Assembly: GCA_043228905.1 (NCBI GenBank)
Contig: JBHGNT010000018.1
Span: forward strand, 17,732,001 to 17,796,000
From: Azolla caroliniana
Lineage: Eukaryota > Polypodiophyta
Reading direction: 5' to 3'
Length of the DNA: 64,000 nt
Under the pieces are notes generated by a model. That model worked only from the letters and a program-made list of their open reading frames with translations, made no database searches and was not told the DNA's origin. Shown piece by piece: positions 23,236 to 34,290 of the stretch. A program made the position numbers and the translations under genes. How positions within the stretch are numbered: position 1 is the first letter of the stretch; each line of letters opens with the position of its first letter.

Positions 23236-23908
23236 TGTTGAAGACAGTGCTCGGCCACAACCGAGGAATAGGATCAACTCACACAGAAAACGGGAAATAC
23301 CAAAATGCACGAAGACAATAGAGAGAAGAGTACACAGGATATTTTACGTGGAAAACCCTAAATGGAAAAAAAACCACGGGAGTCCTCAAACTCCAACTAT
23401 CACTATGAACAGAGATGTACAATGGTGAAGCTTCAAGGCAACAACCTTGAGCTCACTGTCTTCGCCACAGGCGGCGGTAATACACAGAGGCAACGACCTC
23501 TTCGTCCCTCTCTCTCTGTCTCTCTCTCTCGGCTGCTCACTTAGCTCCCCCTAAGTGGAAAAACAGAAAAGTAAGTAACAACAGTGACAACTGTTTACCC
23601 TAAGTCATATTTATACACATATGACTTTCAGGCTATTTACAAATATAGCCTCAAGAGCCCTTGGCAAACATATTCACAAATATGTCCCCGTATCCGTATC
23701 TCTCTCCGGGTACATTCGTCATCCTGCTCCGTAACCGGGGTCTTCATCATCCGGCTCCGTAGCCGGGGTCTCCATCATCCGGCTCCGTAGCCGGGGTCTT
23801 CATCCGGCTTCATGCCGGGTACTCTTCATCCTCCGGTTCTGTAACTGCAACCGGGCTTGCCGTCATTCATCTCCGGACATCCCATCCGGAGGGACCGACA
23901 TCCCAACA
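23236..23908 (-). repeat. copia-2 3' LTR
   Basis: 673 bp, TGTTGAAGAC to CCCAACA on the plus strand. It includes four short direct repeats built on CATCCGGCTCCGTAGCCGGGG near 23,720-23,810, which themselves contain small inverted repeats. Confidence 0.95.
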
Positions 23909-23918
23909 AACTCCCCCT
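23909..23918 (-). other. copia-2 polypurine tract
   Basis: On the minus strand AAGGGGGAGTT immediately precedes the 3' LTR and overlaps the end of the polyprotein stop region. Confidence 0.7.
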
Positions 23919-26900
23919 TCACTTCGGCATGGGATGTCTCTCCAATCCGACCCTCTTCCGGCATGCTTCCAGCTTGTCGGGTGTGAGCACCTTGGTCAGC
24001 ATATCCAACCCGTTCTCGTCCGTATGGATCTTCGCCAGCACGAACTCCTTGTCTTCTATCCTTTCCCGGATCCAGTGATATCTTCGCTGGATGTGCTTCG
24101 TCCGGGAGTGATAGGCCGCGTTCTTCGCAAGGTGGATGGCACTCTGACTGTCGCAGTAGAGTCGGTACTCCTCCTACCGGATACCGAGCTCTCTAATGAA
24201 GTCCTTCATCCATATTATTTCCTTGCCGGCTTCAACAGCCGCCATGTACTCCGCCTCCGTGGTTGACAACGCAACTGTCTTCTGCAGCCTCGACTGCCAT
24301 GAAACAGCTCCCCCTGCATACGTCATCACATACCCTGATGTGGACCGGCTGGTATCTGCATCAGCCGACATATCCGAATCGGTGAAGCCGTCGAGTTCGG
24401 GCTTACCGGAGCCGAATCGGAGGCACACGTTTGCCGTGCCCTTCAGGTATCGAAGTATCCACTTGGCCGCGTCCCAATGCTCTTTGCCGGGATTGCTCAT
24501 GTACCGGCTCACCACTCCGACTGCATATCCTATGTCCGGTCTTGTACACACCATTGCGTACATCAAGCTTCCGACGGCAGAGGCGTATGGTACTCTCATC
24601 ATGTCCTCCTTCTCAGCCTTTGTCTTGGGGCTTTGCTTGCTGGACAACTTGCAGGTTGCCGGGAGGGTTGAACCGACCGGTCTTGCTTCCGACATGTTGA
24701 ACCGGTGAAGCACCTTTGTCACGTACTTCTCCTGTGACAGCCACAACTGCTTCTTCTTCCGGTCCCGGATGATGTGCATCCCTAGTATTTGCCTCGCCGG
24801 ACCCAGGTCCTTCATTGAGAAGGTTCGGTGAAGAGCCTTCTTCAGCATCCGTATCTTGACCTGGTCTCGTCCGACGATCAACATGTCGTCCACGTACAGG
24901 AGGAGTATTAGAAAGTCTCCTCCTTCGAACTTCTTCACAAACACGCAGTGATCGGACTACGTTTTGTGGTACCCTTCGTCTGTCATGAAGGAGTCGAACT
25001 TCCGGTACCATTGCCGGGGAGCCTGCTTCAGACCGTAAAGGCTCTTCTTCAACCGGCATACCAGGTGCTCCTTCCCTTTCTTCTCGAATCCTTCCGGTTG
25101 CTGCATGTAGATCTCTTCTTCGAGGTCACCGTGAAGGAATGCCGTCTTCACGTCCATCTGTTCTATCTCGAGGTCCATGCTTGCCGCTATGCTCAGCACC
25201 GTCCGGATGGAGGTCATCTTCACTACCGGGGCAAATATCTCGTCGAAGTCGACGCCCTTCTTTTGTTGAAACCCCTTCACCACGATCCTGGCTTTGTATC
25301 TCGGGGGGTTTCCGGCATCTCCCGGTTTCAGCTTGAACACCCACTTGTTACGGAGTGCCCGTTTTCCTTTCGGCAACTCCACAAGTTCATATGTGTGGTT
25401 CTCATGCAGGGAATCCATCTCCTCCTGCATGGCACTTAACCACCTGCGGCTATGGGTGTCATGCTTCGCTTCTTCAAAGCTCTCCGGCTCCCCCTCGTCG
25501 GTTAGCAGCACGTGCTCTGGTTCCGGAAATCTCCGGGGAGCCCTTCTCTCTCTTAGAGGATATCTCCGTTCCGGAGCTTCGGTAACCGGTTCTTCCGATT
25601 CTTCTTCATCCGAATCCATTTCGGGATCGGGGCCGGTTCCGGTATCATTTTCATCTTCTTCGGCCGGTTCTATTTCTTCACCGTCTTCGGCCGGATCTTC
25701 GAGTGTTAACCGGTCCCTTGCCGGTCGGGACTGCTCCTCGTAGAGTTTATCCTCACCGGTCGACTTGGAGCTCTTCATCTTCTTCTCCGACTCCCAGTCG
25801 GCGAGTGTCTTGTTCTCCATGAAGATGATATCACGACTCCGGAATATCTTCTTGTCGACCGGGTCCCATACTCGGTAGCCGAACTCGTCGTTGCCGTAAC
25901 CGAGGAATATGCATGGCCGGGTCTTTGGATCTAGCTTTCCTCTCCGGTCCTTTGCCACATGCACGTATGCGAGACACCCGAACACCTTCAGATGCCGGTA
26001 GGACACTTCCTTACCGGTCCACACTCTCTGTGGCGTGTCTCCATCCAGGGGTACTGAGGGTGATCTATTTATCACATATGTCGCCGTCGACATTGCCTCA
26101 GCCCAAAGTCCCTTGGGTAATTTCGCATGTGCTAAGATACTCCGGACCCTCTCCATTATGGTCCGGTTCATCCTCTCGGCCAGCCCGTTCAGTTCCGGCG
26201 TCTTCGGCACAGTAAACTCGAGCCGAATTCCCATCGAACGGCAATACTCCTCAAATTGCCCTCGGTATTCTCCTCCATTATCTGCTCGTATCGCTTTCAG
26301 CTTCTTGCCGGATTCCCTTTCCACTCTCGCGTGGAGTTCTTTGAAGACGCACAATACTTGGTCCTTTGTCTTCAACGGTGCCGTCCACAGCTTCCGGCTA
26401 TGGTCATCTATGAATGTTACGAAGTACTGGGTTCCGCCATGTGACTTCGTTTCTACCTGGCACACATCAGTGTGTACCAACTCCAATGGTACACTACGTC
26501 TCATCGGTGGTCTTGAGCGGAAGGAGGTCCGGTTGTGCTTACCGGCCAGACAATCGGTACACTTCCCCAGGTGTACGTGCTTTACCGGTATCAAGTTGTC
26601 TTCGGCAAGCCTCTTCATCCCCTTCTCGCTCATGTGGCATAGTCTCTTGTGCCACAGCTCACCGTCAGTGTCAGCTGCCACGTTCAGCTCCTCCGGACAT
26701 AGCCGGGAATTCATCAGGTACAGTGTGTTGATCTTCCGGGCCCGAGCCACTATCAGGCTCCCTTTGCTGAACTTCATGACACCGTTCCGGATGCTACCCG
26801 TGTAGCCTTCATCGTCTAGCCTCCCGGCCGAAATCAGGTTCAATCGAACCTCCGGAACGTGTCGAACATCCTTCAGCAGCATCTTGCATCCGGTTGATGT

Positions 26901-27992
26901 CATCAGCCACACGTCTCCTATGCCGGCAATCCGGCATGTCCCTTCATTTCCCATCCGGACACAGCCGTGCTCACCGGCTGTGTAGGATGAGAAGTATTTC
27001 TTCTCCGGGGTCAGGTGGAACGACGCTCCGGAATCGACCACCCAGGTCATCTCTTCATCGGCAAGGTTCAGCTCCCTTTCTTCGGTAATGAGCATTATCT
27101 CTTCTTCACTTGCCGCGAGTGCCGTCGTTCCTTTCCGGTCCTGCCCTCGCCGATCCGGACCTCTCCGGTCCGTGGCTCCCCGGTATGCACCGTTCCTCTC
27201 CGGTGACTTCTTCGAATCGGTGTCGTCGGCACCGTTGTCCTTTCGGTAATGCCGACAGTTCTTCCGGAAGTGCCCCGGCTTCCCACAGTGGAAGCATGTG
27301 GGTCTTCCTCTTGACTGCGACCGGGTCCCCGACTTCTCCCGTCTTTGCGGACTCCGGTTCCAATGTCTTCCTCGTTCCGATTCGGTAAGCAGCATCTTCG
27401 GATCGGAAACCTGTTCCTTATCTCTCCGACGCGCTTCTTCGTTCAAAATGCTTGTCTTTACCGTTTGTAGAGACAAGTTATCTTCGGTGCAGGAGGTGCT
27501 GAGAGTCACGACCAAGTTCTCCCAGCTTTCCGGCAATGTACACATCAGAATGATGGCTTGCATTGCATCCTCCAACGGGAACTTGATCGCCGCAAGCTGG
27601 TTCACGAATCCCATGAACGTGCTCACGTGTTCCACCATATTCTCGCCGTCCCGGTACTTGAGGTTCACTATCTTCCTCATCAGGGAGGTCCGGTTCAACG
27701 CATTCTTCCTCTCGTAGAGGCCCGACAGCTTCTTCCACATCTCATAGGCGTTCGTATCGTTCGCCACATGTTGCAGGACACTTACATCGACATATTGCCG
27801 GATCGTCGCTACGGTTTTGCGGTTCAGGAGCTTCCACTCCGACTCTATTACCCCCTTGGGTATCTCGGCATTGTCGATCGGTTCGTACAGGTCTCGGACG
27901 ATGAGAAGGTCTTCCATCTTTATCTTCCAGTCGGCGTAGTTCTGTGAGTTCAACACCATCATGCCCGGAGGCCCACTACCGCCGCCTTCCAT
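23919..27992 (-). pseudogene. copia-2 gag-pol polyprotein with two TAG stops
   Basis: Start MEGGGSGPPGM at 27,992, because the ATGs upstream of it overlap the primer site. Domains by residue: gag 1-220; CCHC knuckle CFHCGKPGHFRKNC about 232-246; protease VVDSGASFH about 316-326; integrase HHCC about 442-482, core D (HTDVC) about 507, D (ADNGGEY) about 567, E (NGLAERM) about 602; RT from about 890 with YVDDMLIVG about 1030; RNase H with STTEAEYMA about 1247. The frame is open for 1357 residues except TAG at codons 1012 (24,957-24,959) and 1273 (24,174-24,176). Both replace Gln (CAG). All catalytic motifs are intact. Confidence 0.93.
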
Positions 27993-28008
27993 TTTCTGTG
28001 TTACCGTC

Positions 28009-28020
28009 GCTCTGATACCA
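28009..28020 (-). other. copia-2 primer-binding site (initiator tRNA-Met)
   Basis: On the minus strand this reads TGGTATCAGAGC, a perfect 12-nt complement of the initiator tRNA-Met 3' end, 3 nt after the 5' LTR. Confidence 0.95.
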
Positions 28021-28023
28021 CTT

Positions 28024-28695
28024 TGTTGAAGACAGTGCTCGGCCACAACCGAGGAATAGGATCAACTCACACAGAAAACGGGAAATACCAAAATGCACGA
28101 AGACAATAGAGAGAAGAGTACACAGGATATTTTACGTGGAAAACCCTAAATGGAAAAAAACCACGGGAGTCCTCAAACTCCAACTATCACTATGAACAGA
28201 GATGTACAATGGTGAAGCTTCAAGGCAACAACCTTGAGCTCACTGTCTTCGCCACAGGCGGCGGTAATACACAGAGGCAACGACCTCTTCGTCCCTCTCT
28301 CTCTGTCTCTCTCTCTCGGCTGCTCACTTAGCTCCCCCTAAGTGGAAAAACAGAAAAGTAAGTAACAACAGTGACAACTGTTTACCCTAAGTCATATTTA
28401 TACACATATGACTTTCAGGCTATTTACAAATATAGCCTCAAGAGCCCTTGGCAAACATATTCACAAATATGTCCCCGTATCCGAATCTCTCTCCGGGTAC
28501 ATTCGTCATCCTGCTCCGTAACCGGGGTCTTCATCATCCGGCTCCGTAGCCGGGGTCTCCATCATCCGGCTCCGTAGCCGGGGTCTTCATCCGGCTTCAT
28601 GCCGGGTACTCTTCATCCTCCGGTTCTGTAACTGCAACCGGGCTTGCCGTCATTCATCTCCGGACATCCCATCCGGAGGGACCGACATCCCAACA
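28024..28695 (-). repeat. copia-2 5' LTR
   Basis: 672 bp, almost identical to the 3' LTR. Confidence 0.95.
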
Positions 28696-28700
28696 TAAAA

Positions 28701-29850
28701 GTCTATAATAAGATAAATACGTAACTAAAATAACATTTGATAATGTTTTATATATAAAGATAACATTAACAACACATATGATAATATTAGATATATATAA
28801 TGTTTTATATATAAAGATAACATTAACAACACATATGATAATATTAGATATATATGTAAAGAAAAATAATATATATATATATATATATATATAGATAAAT
28901 ATATTATATTACACGAACAAGAGAGGACTTGAACCAATAACCCCACCCTATGATTCTCAAATCTTACCATTTACTCTATACTAGTAATATACATAAAATA
29001 AAGCATACTTTATATTACATAAAGGATTTGCTTCATGATATAAAAATAAAGTTGTATGTTGTATTCAATAGTATCTAGAGACTCAAACCCACAACCTCAT
29101 ACACCAAAGTCAACACAACTACCATTAGGCTAGGTCCTTTCTCTTTAAGATTATATTTTCATGTTTATTGTTATTGCATATATTGTTTCATACATAAAAG
29201 CTCAAATGAGCGAGATGTTTATCATGCATCACATGTAATGCATGAACGCCAAATGGCGACCATGCATCACATGCATGTCTTGTACCCTCCAATGCATCAT
29301 ATGCATGGGGGCACCTATTTAAAGGGTGAAAGAGAAGATCAAAAGGGGAAGAGGTATGAGATATCAATCAAATTATGTATTACATAAGAGATACCATAAA
29401 AATAGAGAAAGAAGGGAAGAAGTTAAACATAAACATGGAGCTCTAGCTTGGCGGTCGTGGTGGTCAACTCTCAACAAGAGGGAGGCGGTTCAAGCCTTAT
29501 CTTCATCAAAATATTGAAGCAAAGATTGTAGTGGTCTACGATCAAGAAAGAGAAGAGCGATTACCTTGCAAGACAAAGTTCGGAGGTTCAACGACGTGCA
29601 CAATCATTTTGTAACTCTTTCATGAAAATGATTATAAATTTCATACACTTTCTCATATATTATTTTATATCTTATCTTGTCTTATCTTATATTCCTTAAA
29701 AATCCTATTTTGTCATATCTTATTGATCTCTATTCACTCCATCTCTACTCTTTTGTCTCTTCCGTCCATAATCCCAGTGATTCCTTCCTCACTTTCACGT
29801 TATCCTTTGTGTGTGCAACGCTACGCTTCTAGGCGAGGCACGTCACGACA
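28701..29850 (+). repeat. B 3' LTR, remainder
   Basis: It resumes after copia-2 with GTCTATAATAAG and ends CACGTCACGACA. From 29,177 it matches the B 5' LTR closely, including the RY cluster. The stretch 28,716-29,176 is absent from the 5' LTR. It is AT-rich, with a 59-bp direct repeat (about 28,738-28,855), an AT microsatellite (about 28,868-28,895) and two antisense tRNA-like blocks. Confidence 0.85.
28917..29138 (-). other. two tRNA-like blocks in B 3' LTR
   Basis: On the minus strand, block one (about 28,985-28,917) has an A-box-like AAATGGTAAGA and a B-box TTGGTTCAAGTCC. Block two (about 29,138-29,085) has TAGCCTAATGGTAG and GGGTTTGAGTCT. The acceptor stems do not pair, so these are tRNA-derived or tRNA-like rather than tRNA genes. 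Confidence 0.5.
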
Positions 29851-30086
29851 ACGCAACATGGACACACAATGTTCCCGATGCCGTACTGAACAAAGGAGGC
29901 AAGAAGACCGACCGCGGTATGTGGATCGCAACCCACGTGACGACCGGCACTACCGGAATCGTTGGAATCACAACGATTCCGAGGAAGACGAGCCAGAGGA
30001 TGAGGACTACCGTGGTCCCCCGTGTTATGCTAAAGGGGGCCGACGCTATGAGAATCACCGGCCGACAAACAAACGTGGTGGTTTCA

Positions 30087-30845
30087 ATGGATGGCGTGGG
30101 TAGCACAAGCGGGGGAATTGCACGCGTATTGTGTGGACTGGGGAACCGGCGAAAAGACGGCCAAGGTTTCTATAAACTCAATGAGGAGAGCATTGCGACA
30201 GTACGCGAGGACCTAGCGCAAGACTATCGCGCGCTAGCGGATCAACATTCTGAAGAACTCGCGCAACTATTAGATGATTTTAGTGAAACCCAGGAGGAGT
30301 TGTTTCACCAGATCACACAAGCCGGCAGCACACAAACAAATGAGGAAGCCATCACGACACCAATTCCGGACACTACCGAAGAAGGGGAACCTCAGGCCAG
30401 GTCACCAGCAATTACAACTACGGTGAACAACGCGGAACGACGAGCGGAGTCTCCCCCATTACCAGATAGCGAAACCGCTGCCCAAGAGGAACCCCATCTA
30501 TCGGAGCATATGCTATCGACCAACCACACGGAGAATGTTGCGGACCAAGCGGAACCGCAACCCCACTCCCTAGAGTGTACAACGATGGCTGACACCACGA
30601 AGAAAGTGATAGATGAGACGAAGCCGCGATCGACCGCAAGCCCACTGACGGCTGAGCCCAACCCCCTAGCCCAAGAAGAGCCCATAGAACCTGGACTGCC
30701 CACACAGGACGATCGCGACACTAGGAGAAGCCCTCTCGACCAAACAGGGGAACCACACCACGACGCACCTACGGGCCCTACACCGTCCCCGGACGCGGAC
30801 ACCATAGCAGAGCCAAACATCCGGGCCATTTTGGAAGAACATTAA
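30087..30845 (+). CDS. C second ORF, overlapping the gag end in the +1 frame
   Basis: 252 codons from ATG 30,087, which overlaps the gag stop by 17 nt; the frame is open further upstream, so frameshift translation is also possible. Composition is rich in Pro, Glu, Thr and Ala with no Cys cluster. A short helical heptad stretch (DLAQDYRALADQHSEELAQ) lies at about residues 45-75. I recognise no enzyme domain. It occupies the place where autonomous elements have pol. C may depend on another element for all enzymes. Confidence 0.55.
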   Translation: MDGVGSTSGGIARVLCGLGNRRKDGQGFYKLNEESIATVREDLAQDYRALADQHSEELAQLLDDFSETQEELFHQITQAGSTQTNEEAITTPIPDTTEEGEPQARSPAITTTVNNAERRAESPPLPDSETAAQEEPHLSEHMLSTNHTENVADQAEPQPHSLECTTMADTTKKVIDETKPRSTASPLTAEPNPLAQEEPIEPGLPTQDDRDTRRSPLDQTGEPHHDAPTGPTPSPDADTIAEPNIRAILEEH

Positions 30846-30892
30846 CAAGATGGGTCCGACGTGCCATGGCACTGTCCCACAGGCGTGCCAGG

Positions 30893-31340
30893 TGTTGTCC
30901 GTTGGAATAGTAACCGACGGACAAAAGCGCAGGAATAGGAAATAGTATAAGATTGTAACACATGTAACGGTTCACGCGGGAAGCGTGAACAGCTAAAAGA
31001 CCCTGCGTATATAAAGGGCAGAAAACCTCTAATAGAGGTAGCGTGTAATTTTGGGAATGTAAAGAAGCGTATCGTAATAGAATTCTATCTTCTCTGATAT
31101 CTGCATATAGCTATAGCTAATCTAATGTGTGTCTGTAACACCTGAGAGTGTAGAATAAGCAACGGTGAGTGTGTATCCACTGATAAGGAGCTCGGTTGTA
31201 GCCATCTCCCTTATACGCCGTTAGGTTACGGGGAACATTCCCCTACGTATTACGCACAAACGCTACCGTTCGTTGTCACACGGTCACTTGGAGGTCTAGG
31301 TCAAAGGACTGACCGTAAACCGTGTTCCTAATCGGTAACA
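30893..31340 (+). repeat. C 3' LTR
   Basis: 448 bp, TGTTGTCCGTTGG to GGTAACA, with the uninterrupted target site of A near 30,915. The 24 nt before it (GCACTGTCCCACAGGCGTGC and CAGG) closely resemble the end of element F at 39,092-39,117. Confidence 0.9.
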
Positions 31341-31646
31341 CTTTACATACGTAGCCCTCATGGGGTGCACATTCAGACTATTTACAATTATAGTCTCCCA
31401 AGTTGGCTATATACACGTTTTTGGTTGTCACTCATCAACTCTTTCCCATATGAAGGGACTTGTTTCCACATATCATAATAATAATAATAATAATAATAAT
31501 AATGGTCGAATCTTCAAACAATCGACTCATTGTTTTCGACTCTTCGACTGTCGGCTTTCCGAGCAGTCGGATCTTCCTTGTCATTGACTGTCGGCTTTCC
31601 GATTAGTCGGTTCTTCCTCCCACTAGAGGGACATATTTCCAACAAC
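31341..31646 (-). repeat. copia-1 5' LTR, outer part
   Basis: It continues the copia-1 LTR beyond C and ends CATATTTCCAACA on the plus strand. It contains an AAT microsatellite (about 31,469-31,503) and two copies of GACTGTCGGCTTTCCGA near 31,546 and 31,587. The CTATTTACAA motif appears on both sides of the C insertion, so a small duplication or an extra rearrangement is possible. Confidence 0.6.
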
Positions 31647-32013
31647 CCCTGGATGAGCTTGTTTTGTGTGCTCTTTTGTAATTCAATTACATTATCTTTC
31701 CTAAGAAACCATGTTAATTAACATCGTTAAAGTGGTTCTTAAGTTTGTGAATTACAAGTAATTTAGATCAATCTAACTAACAAGATAAAACCATTAAACT
31801 CCTTAAATTAGATAAGGTACGGGAGAGGTAAGATTAGGGCTTTGATTAAGGCTCATGAGTAAGGAAAATATTAAGTTTTCTTGAGTCTCGGCAAGGCTTC
31901 CTATGATCAAAGCTACATTGCCTCTAGTTTATACAATAAGATCCACATGGCCTTGTCAGCTTCCCTCCCAAACTTTTTAGAATTGAGAAGCTTATTCTTT
32001 TCCACATATAAGG
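31647..32013. other. unassigned sequence
   Basis: AT-rich, with short ORFs only. This is the original DNA flanking copia-1. I see no recognisable gene or repeat. Confidence 0.5.
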
Positions 32014-32697
32014 TGTTTGTGTTAGCCGGTCGGCTACTAGGGTCAGAGGGTCGGAGTCAGACGAGTGTGAAAGGAAGTCAGAATCGACAATGTTCGTAGT
32101 CGAACAAGTGTGAAAGTGTCGGAGTCGGATCGTGGACGCGGATCATTGAGTCGGAAATAGAATGATAATATATTTTGCCAAGTAGAAAAATAGTAGAGTG
32201 AGTTAGGACAATTTTGTCATAGTTCTTGCCAAACATGGCAAGTGTAAATATTGAAGAGAGACTCTCGAATCACTTATAAAAAGGGACTGAGAGCATTGTA
32301 ATCCTATTGTTCTATTTTGGAATTAATATATGTTAGTAGTTAGAGTATATCTTTGTGCCAACTCTATTCGTAACTATTTTGTATCTCTGTTTGTGTTGAA
32401 CTCTGAGTACTATTTCTGCTAATTAATTATATTAAAACAAGTAGTCGATCACAAGTACTAAGAAGCAGAGCAGTGTCTCTATAGGACAATTTCAAACACT
32501 GACTAATACAATCTATCTAACTCTCACCACAATCATCTTGATAGAACTTTATGATCTGAACGTTGGACGCATTGTGTTTGTTGACTACAACAATTGGTTG
32601 TTGGCAGATCAATAGTTTGACTACAAGTGGGATCCTTGAGTGTTGAGTGTGGGTTTAGAAGTGTTAATAATCGTGGGTCTATTTTCCACTATCAACA
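32014..32697 (+). repeat. probable solo LTR
   Basis: About 684 bp starting TGTTTGTGTTAGCC and ending CACTATCAACA, with a TATA box (CTTATAAAAAGG) near 32,272. There is no coding DNA on either side. The flanking 5-mers (TAAGG and ATAGG) match only in part, so the boundaries are uncertain and the start may be 32,020. Confidence 0.45.
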
Positions 32698-32999
32698 ATA
32701 GGTCAAACTTGTGAAACAAGATTTGAATTGCATTCTTTTTGCTTAGAGACCAATTCTAAGATGGTTCAATCATCATAACCACTCCATTTGCTTCTTGCTT
32801 AGCATATTGTTCTCCCATCACATAAAAGGTCAAGGAACCTCTAAGCTAGAAAGAAAGAGTCTCAAACTTTACAGATAGTTCTAAGATGCAACAACGTTAA
32901 CTAATGCACATAGGAATGGATTAAAAAGGAGTTAAATACCTAAAAAATAATTTCATTTATTGTTCAAAATTTTTTAGTCTTGTTTTTATTGATTATTCT
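32698..32999. other. unassigned sequence
   Basis: AT-rich spacer between the probable solo LTR and the hAT fragment. No ORF or repeat was recognised. Confidence 0.5.
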
Positions 33000-34290
33000 A
33001 TGTTTTGTAATTTATGTATAGGTACATACATTTATATGGAAGATAGTCAAGCTACAACTCCTTTATCTTTACCCATAAAGGCCACAAGGGCCTATAGCTC
33101 ATCAGCTAAAGGCATCTTGGTTGAGGCTCTGTTACTATTTTCTTCCCAATTGTTAAGTTCATGGTCCGAGAAACACATGGTCTCCATCAAGGAGGGAGAT
33201 GCATCTAAATGTTGATGTGCTTATTGTCACTTGTTATGGTCAAGCTCCACATCTACCAATTCTATTGCCAAGCACTTATTAGATAAGCATAATATTAATA
33301 ACACATCACAACCACAAGCTTCTAGCAATGTTCTTGTCCAAACTCAAATAGATGCATCCACATCTACATTAGCTATATCTCATACTCTAGAGAAGAAATT
33401 TGATAGTACTATTGTTAGATATATAATTTCATCAATGCTACCTCATGCACGTATTGAGTCTTCTAGTTTTAAGAGATTAATGCATGATGTCTTGCCCAAT
33501 TATCAACTTAAATCAGCACATAAACTTAATAAAAGATTAGTGTTACAGATGTATGTTGTTCGTCACCATTTAGTTATTACTTATTTGTCCTCACAAAGTT
33601 TTAGATATGCTATAACACTTGATGGGTGGACAAATAATAGTTTGAAAGGAATTTATCCCATGACATTACATTGGATCTCTTTGGATTCTAGTAAGTCAAG
33701 TAGAGTGGTTTTAGACTTTCTAGATGTCTTTCCAAGAGATAGGGTAGGAAAATGTGTCAGAAAAGCTTTATTCTCAAGTCTAAAGTCATTTAGTATCTCT
33801 TCAGGTATTCTATCTACAACTTCTGATGGTGCTAGTGAATCTCTAGTTGCATCAAAGGAATTAGCTATGTTATTACTTAGTCATCATAGACAAGACATTT
33901 TACAATAATCGCATATGTTAAGATGCATGATGCATATATATCAACTTGGTATAAAGTCTGCATAATTTAGAAGTTGTTACTTCTTCTACCATGAAGTTAT
34001 GGAAGACATTACATTCTATACACACAAGTAAAGTGAGTAAAGCTATATTCAAAAAATATCCAAAAACCATGCATGAGAATGGGGAACAAGCACCATCATG
34101 TCTAGATTGCATTACTAGTCGATGGAATTCAACTATAATAATATATCAACAATCCCTAAAGTGAAGAGATGTCTTGATTTATACCACAAGTGACAAGGCC
34201 ATTGCTGATGTGTTTGTTGACCATACAATCTCCATAGAAGATTGGAGTCATATAAAAAGTATGCAACAGTGGTTGCTTAGTCATTTTGCG
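33000..34290 (+). pseudogene. hAT-family transposase fragment
   Basis: N-terminal BED-type zinc finger: C.YC near 33,213-33,225 and H-x4-H near 33,265-33,285, with a TGA between its first two cysteines. The RNase H-like catalytic core starts with ITLDGWTNNS near 33,616, including the catalytic Asp. The usual TSDGAS block lies near 33,820. After TAA at 33,908 decayed sequence continues to an SRWNST block near 34,115 and on to about 34,290. The C-terminal dimerisation region is missing. No terminal inverted repeats were found. The neighbour on the right is element F. Confidence 0.75.

Larger units (their letters stand above)
23236..28695 (-). mobile_element. copia-2: near-complete young Ty1/copia element
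   Basis: The LTRs at 23,236-23,908 and 28,024-28,695 differ by one indel in an A-run and one substitution that I can see. The target duplication TAAAA lies at 23,231-23,235 and 28,696-28,700. The minus-strand interior has a perfect initiator tRNA-Met primer site, one polyprotein frame of 1358 codons and a purine tract. Only two premature stops break it. It is the most recent insertion in the left nest. Confidence 0.95.
16744..29850 (+). mobile_element. B: divergent Ty3/gypsy element, tRNA-Trp primed, with copia-2 in its 3' LTR
   Basis: The 5' LTR is 16,744-17,474. Then come a primer site, gag, protease, RT, RNase H and integrase to 23,164, a purine tract, and a 3' LTR (23,205-23,235 continuing 28,701-29,850). 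The target duplication is 4 bp (ATGC on the left, ACGC on the right), proven by the host C gag frame. It shares the start TGTCGTGAAG, the primer site and the 3' motif with A. Domain order RT-RH-INT marks it as Ty3-type. It lacks a chromodomain, and its RT active site reads FLDD. The coding region is AT-rich, in strong contrast to A. Confidence 0.9.
16021..30103 (+). pseudogene. C gag, split by element B (16,021-16,743 and 29,855-30,103)
   Basis: Gag protein starting MAFAYPRFNGETDAATHIH, with a retrotransposon gag domain (about residues 1-160) and two consecutive CX2CX4HX4C knuckles (CTICLKSGHSAVEC and CPICHSKAHTVEQC). Joining 16,743 to 29,855, that is removing B and one copy of its 4-bp duplication, keeps the frame open. 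It continues through a basic, Arg-rich tail to TAG 30,101-30,103. Four premature stops precede the insertion, all TAG, at about 16,198, 16,237, 16,408 and 16,585. They sit where gag proteins have Trp or Gln, which suggests TGG or CAG precursors. Total length is 324 codons. Confidence 0.8.
10679..31340 (+). mobile_element. C: gag-only LTR retrotransposon carrying nested insertions A and B
   Basis: The LTRs (10,679-10,706 plus 15,309-15,732; and 30,893-31,340) are both 448 bp once element A and its target duplication are removed, starting TGTTGTCCG and ending GGTAACA. The interior, without B, is only about 2.05 kb. It codes for a gag protein with two zinc knuckles and an overlapping Pro/Glu/Thr-rich ORF. 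No protease, RT or integrase is present, so it is non-autonomous (TR-GAG type). Flanks are ATTTA on the left and CTTTA on the right, a target duplication with one mismatch. Confidence 0.85.

Noticed and set aside
24948-27947. Plus-strand ORFs opposite copia-2 (for example 24,948-25,439 and 26,035-26,805)
   Set aside because: They lie antisense to an almost intact, domain-rich polyprotein and show no domain of their own.
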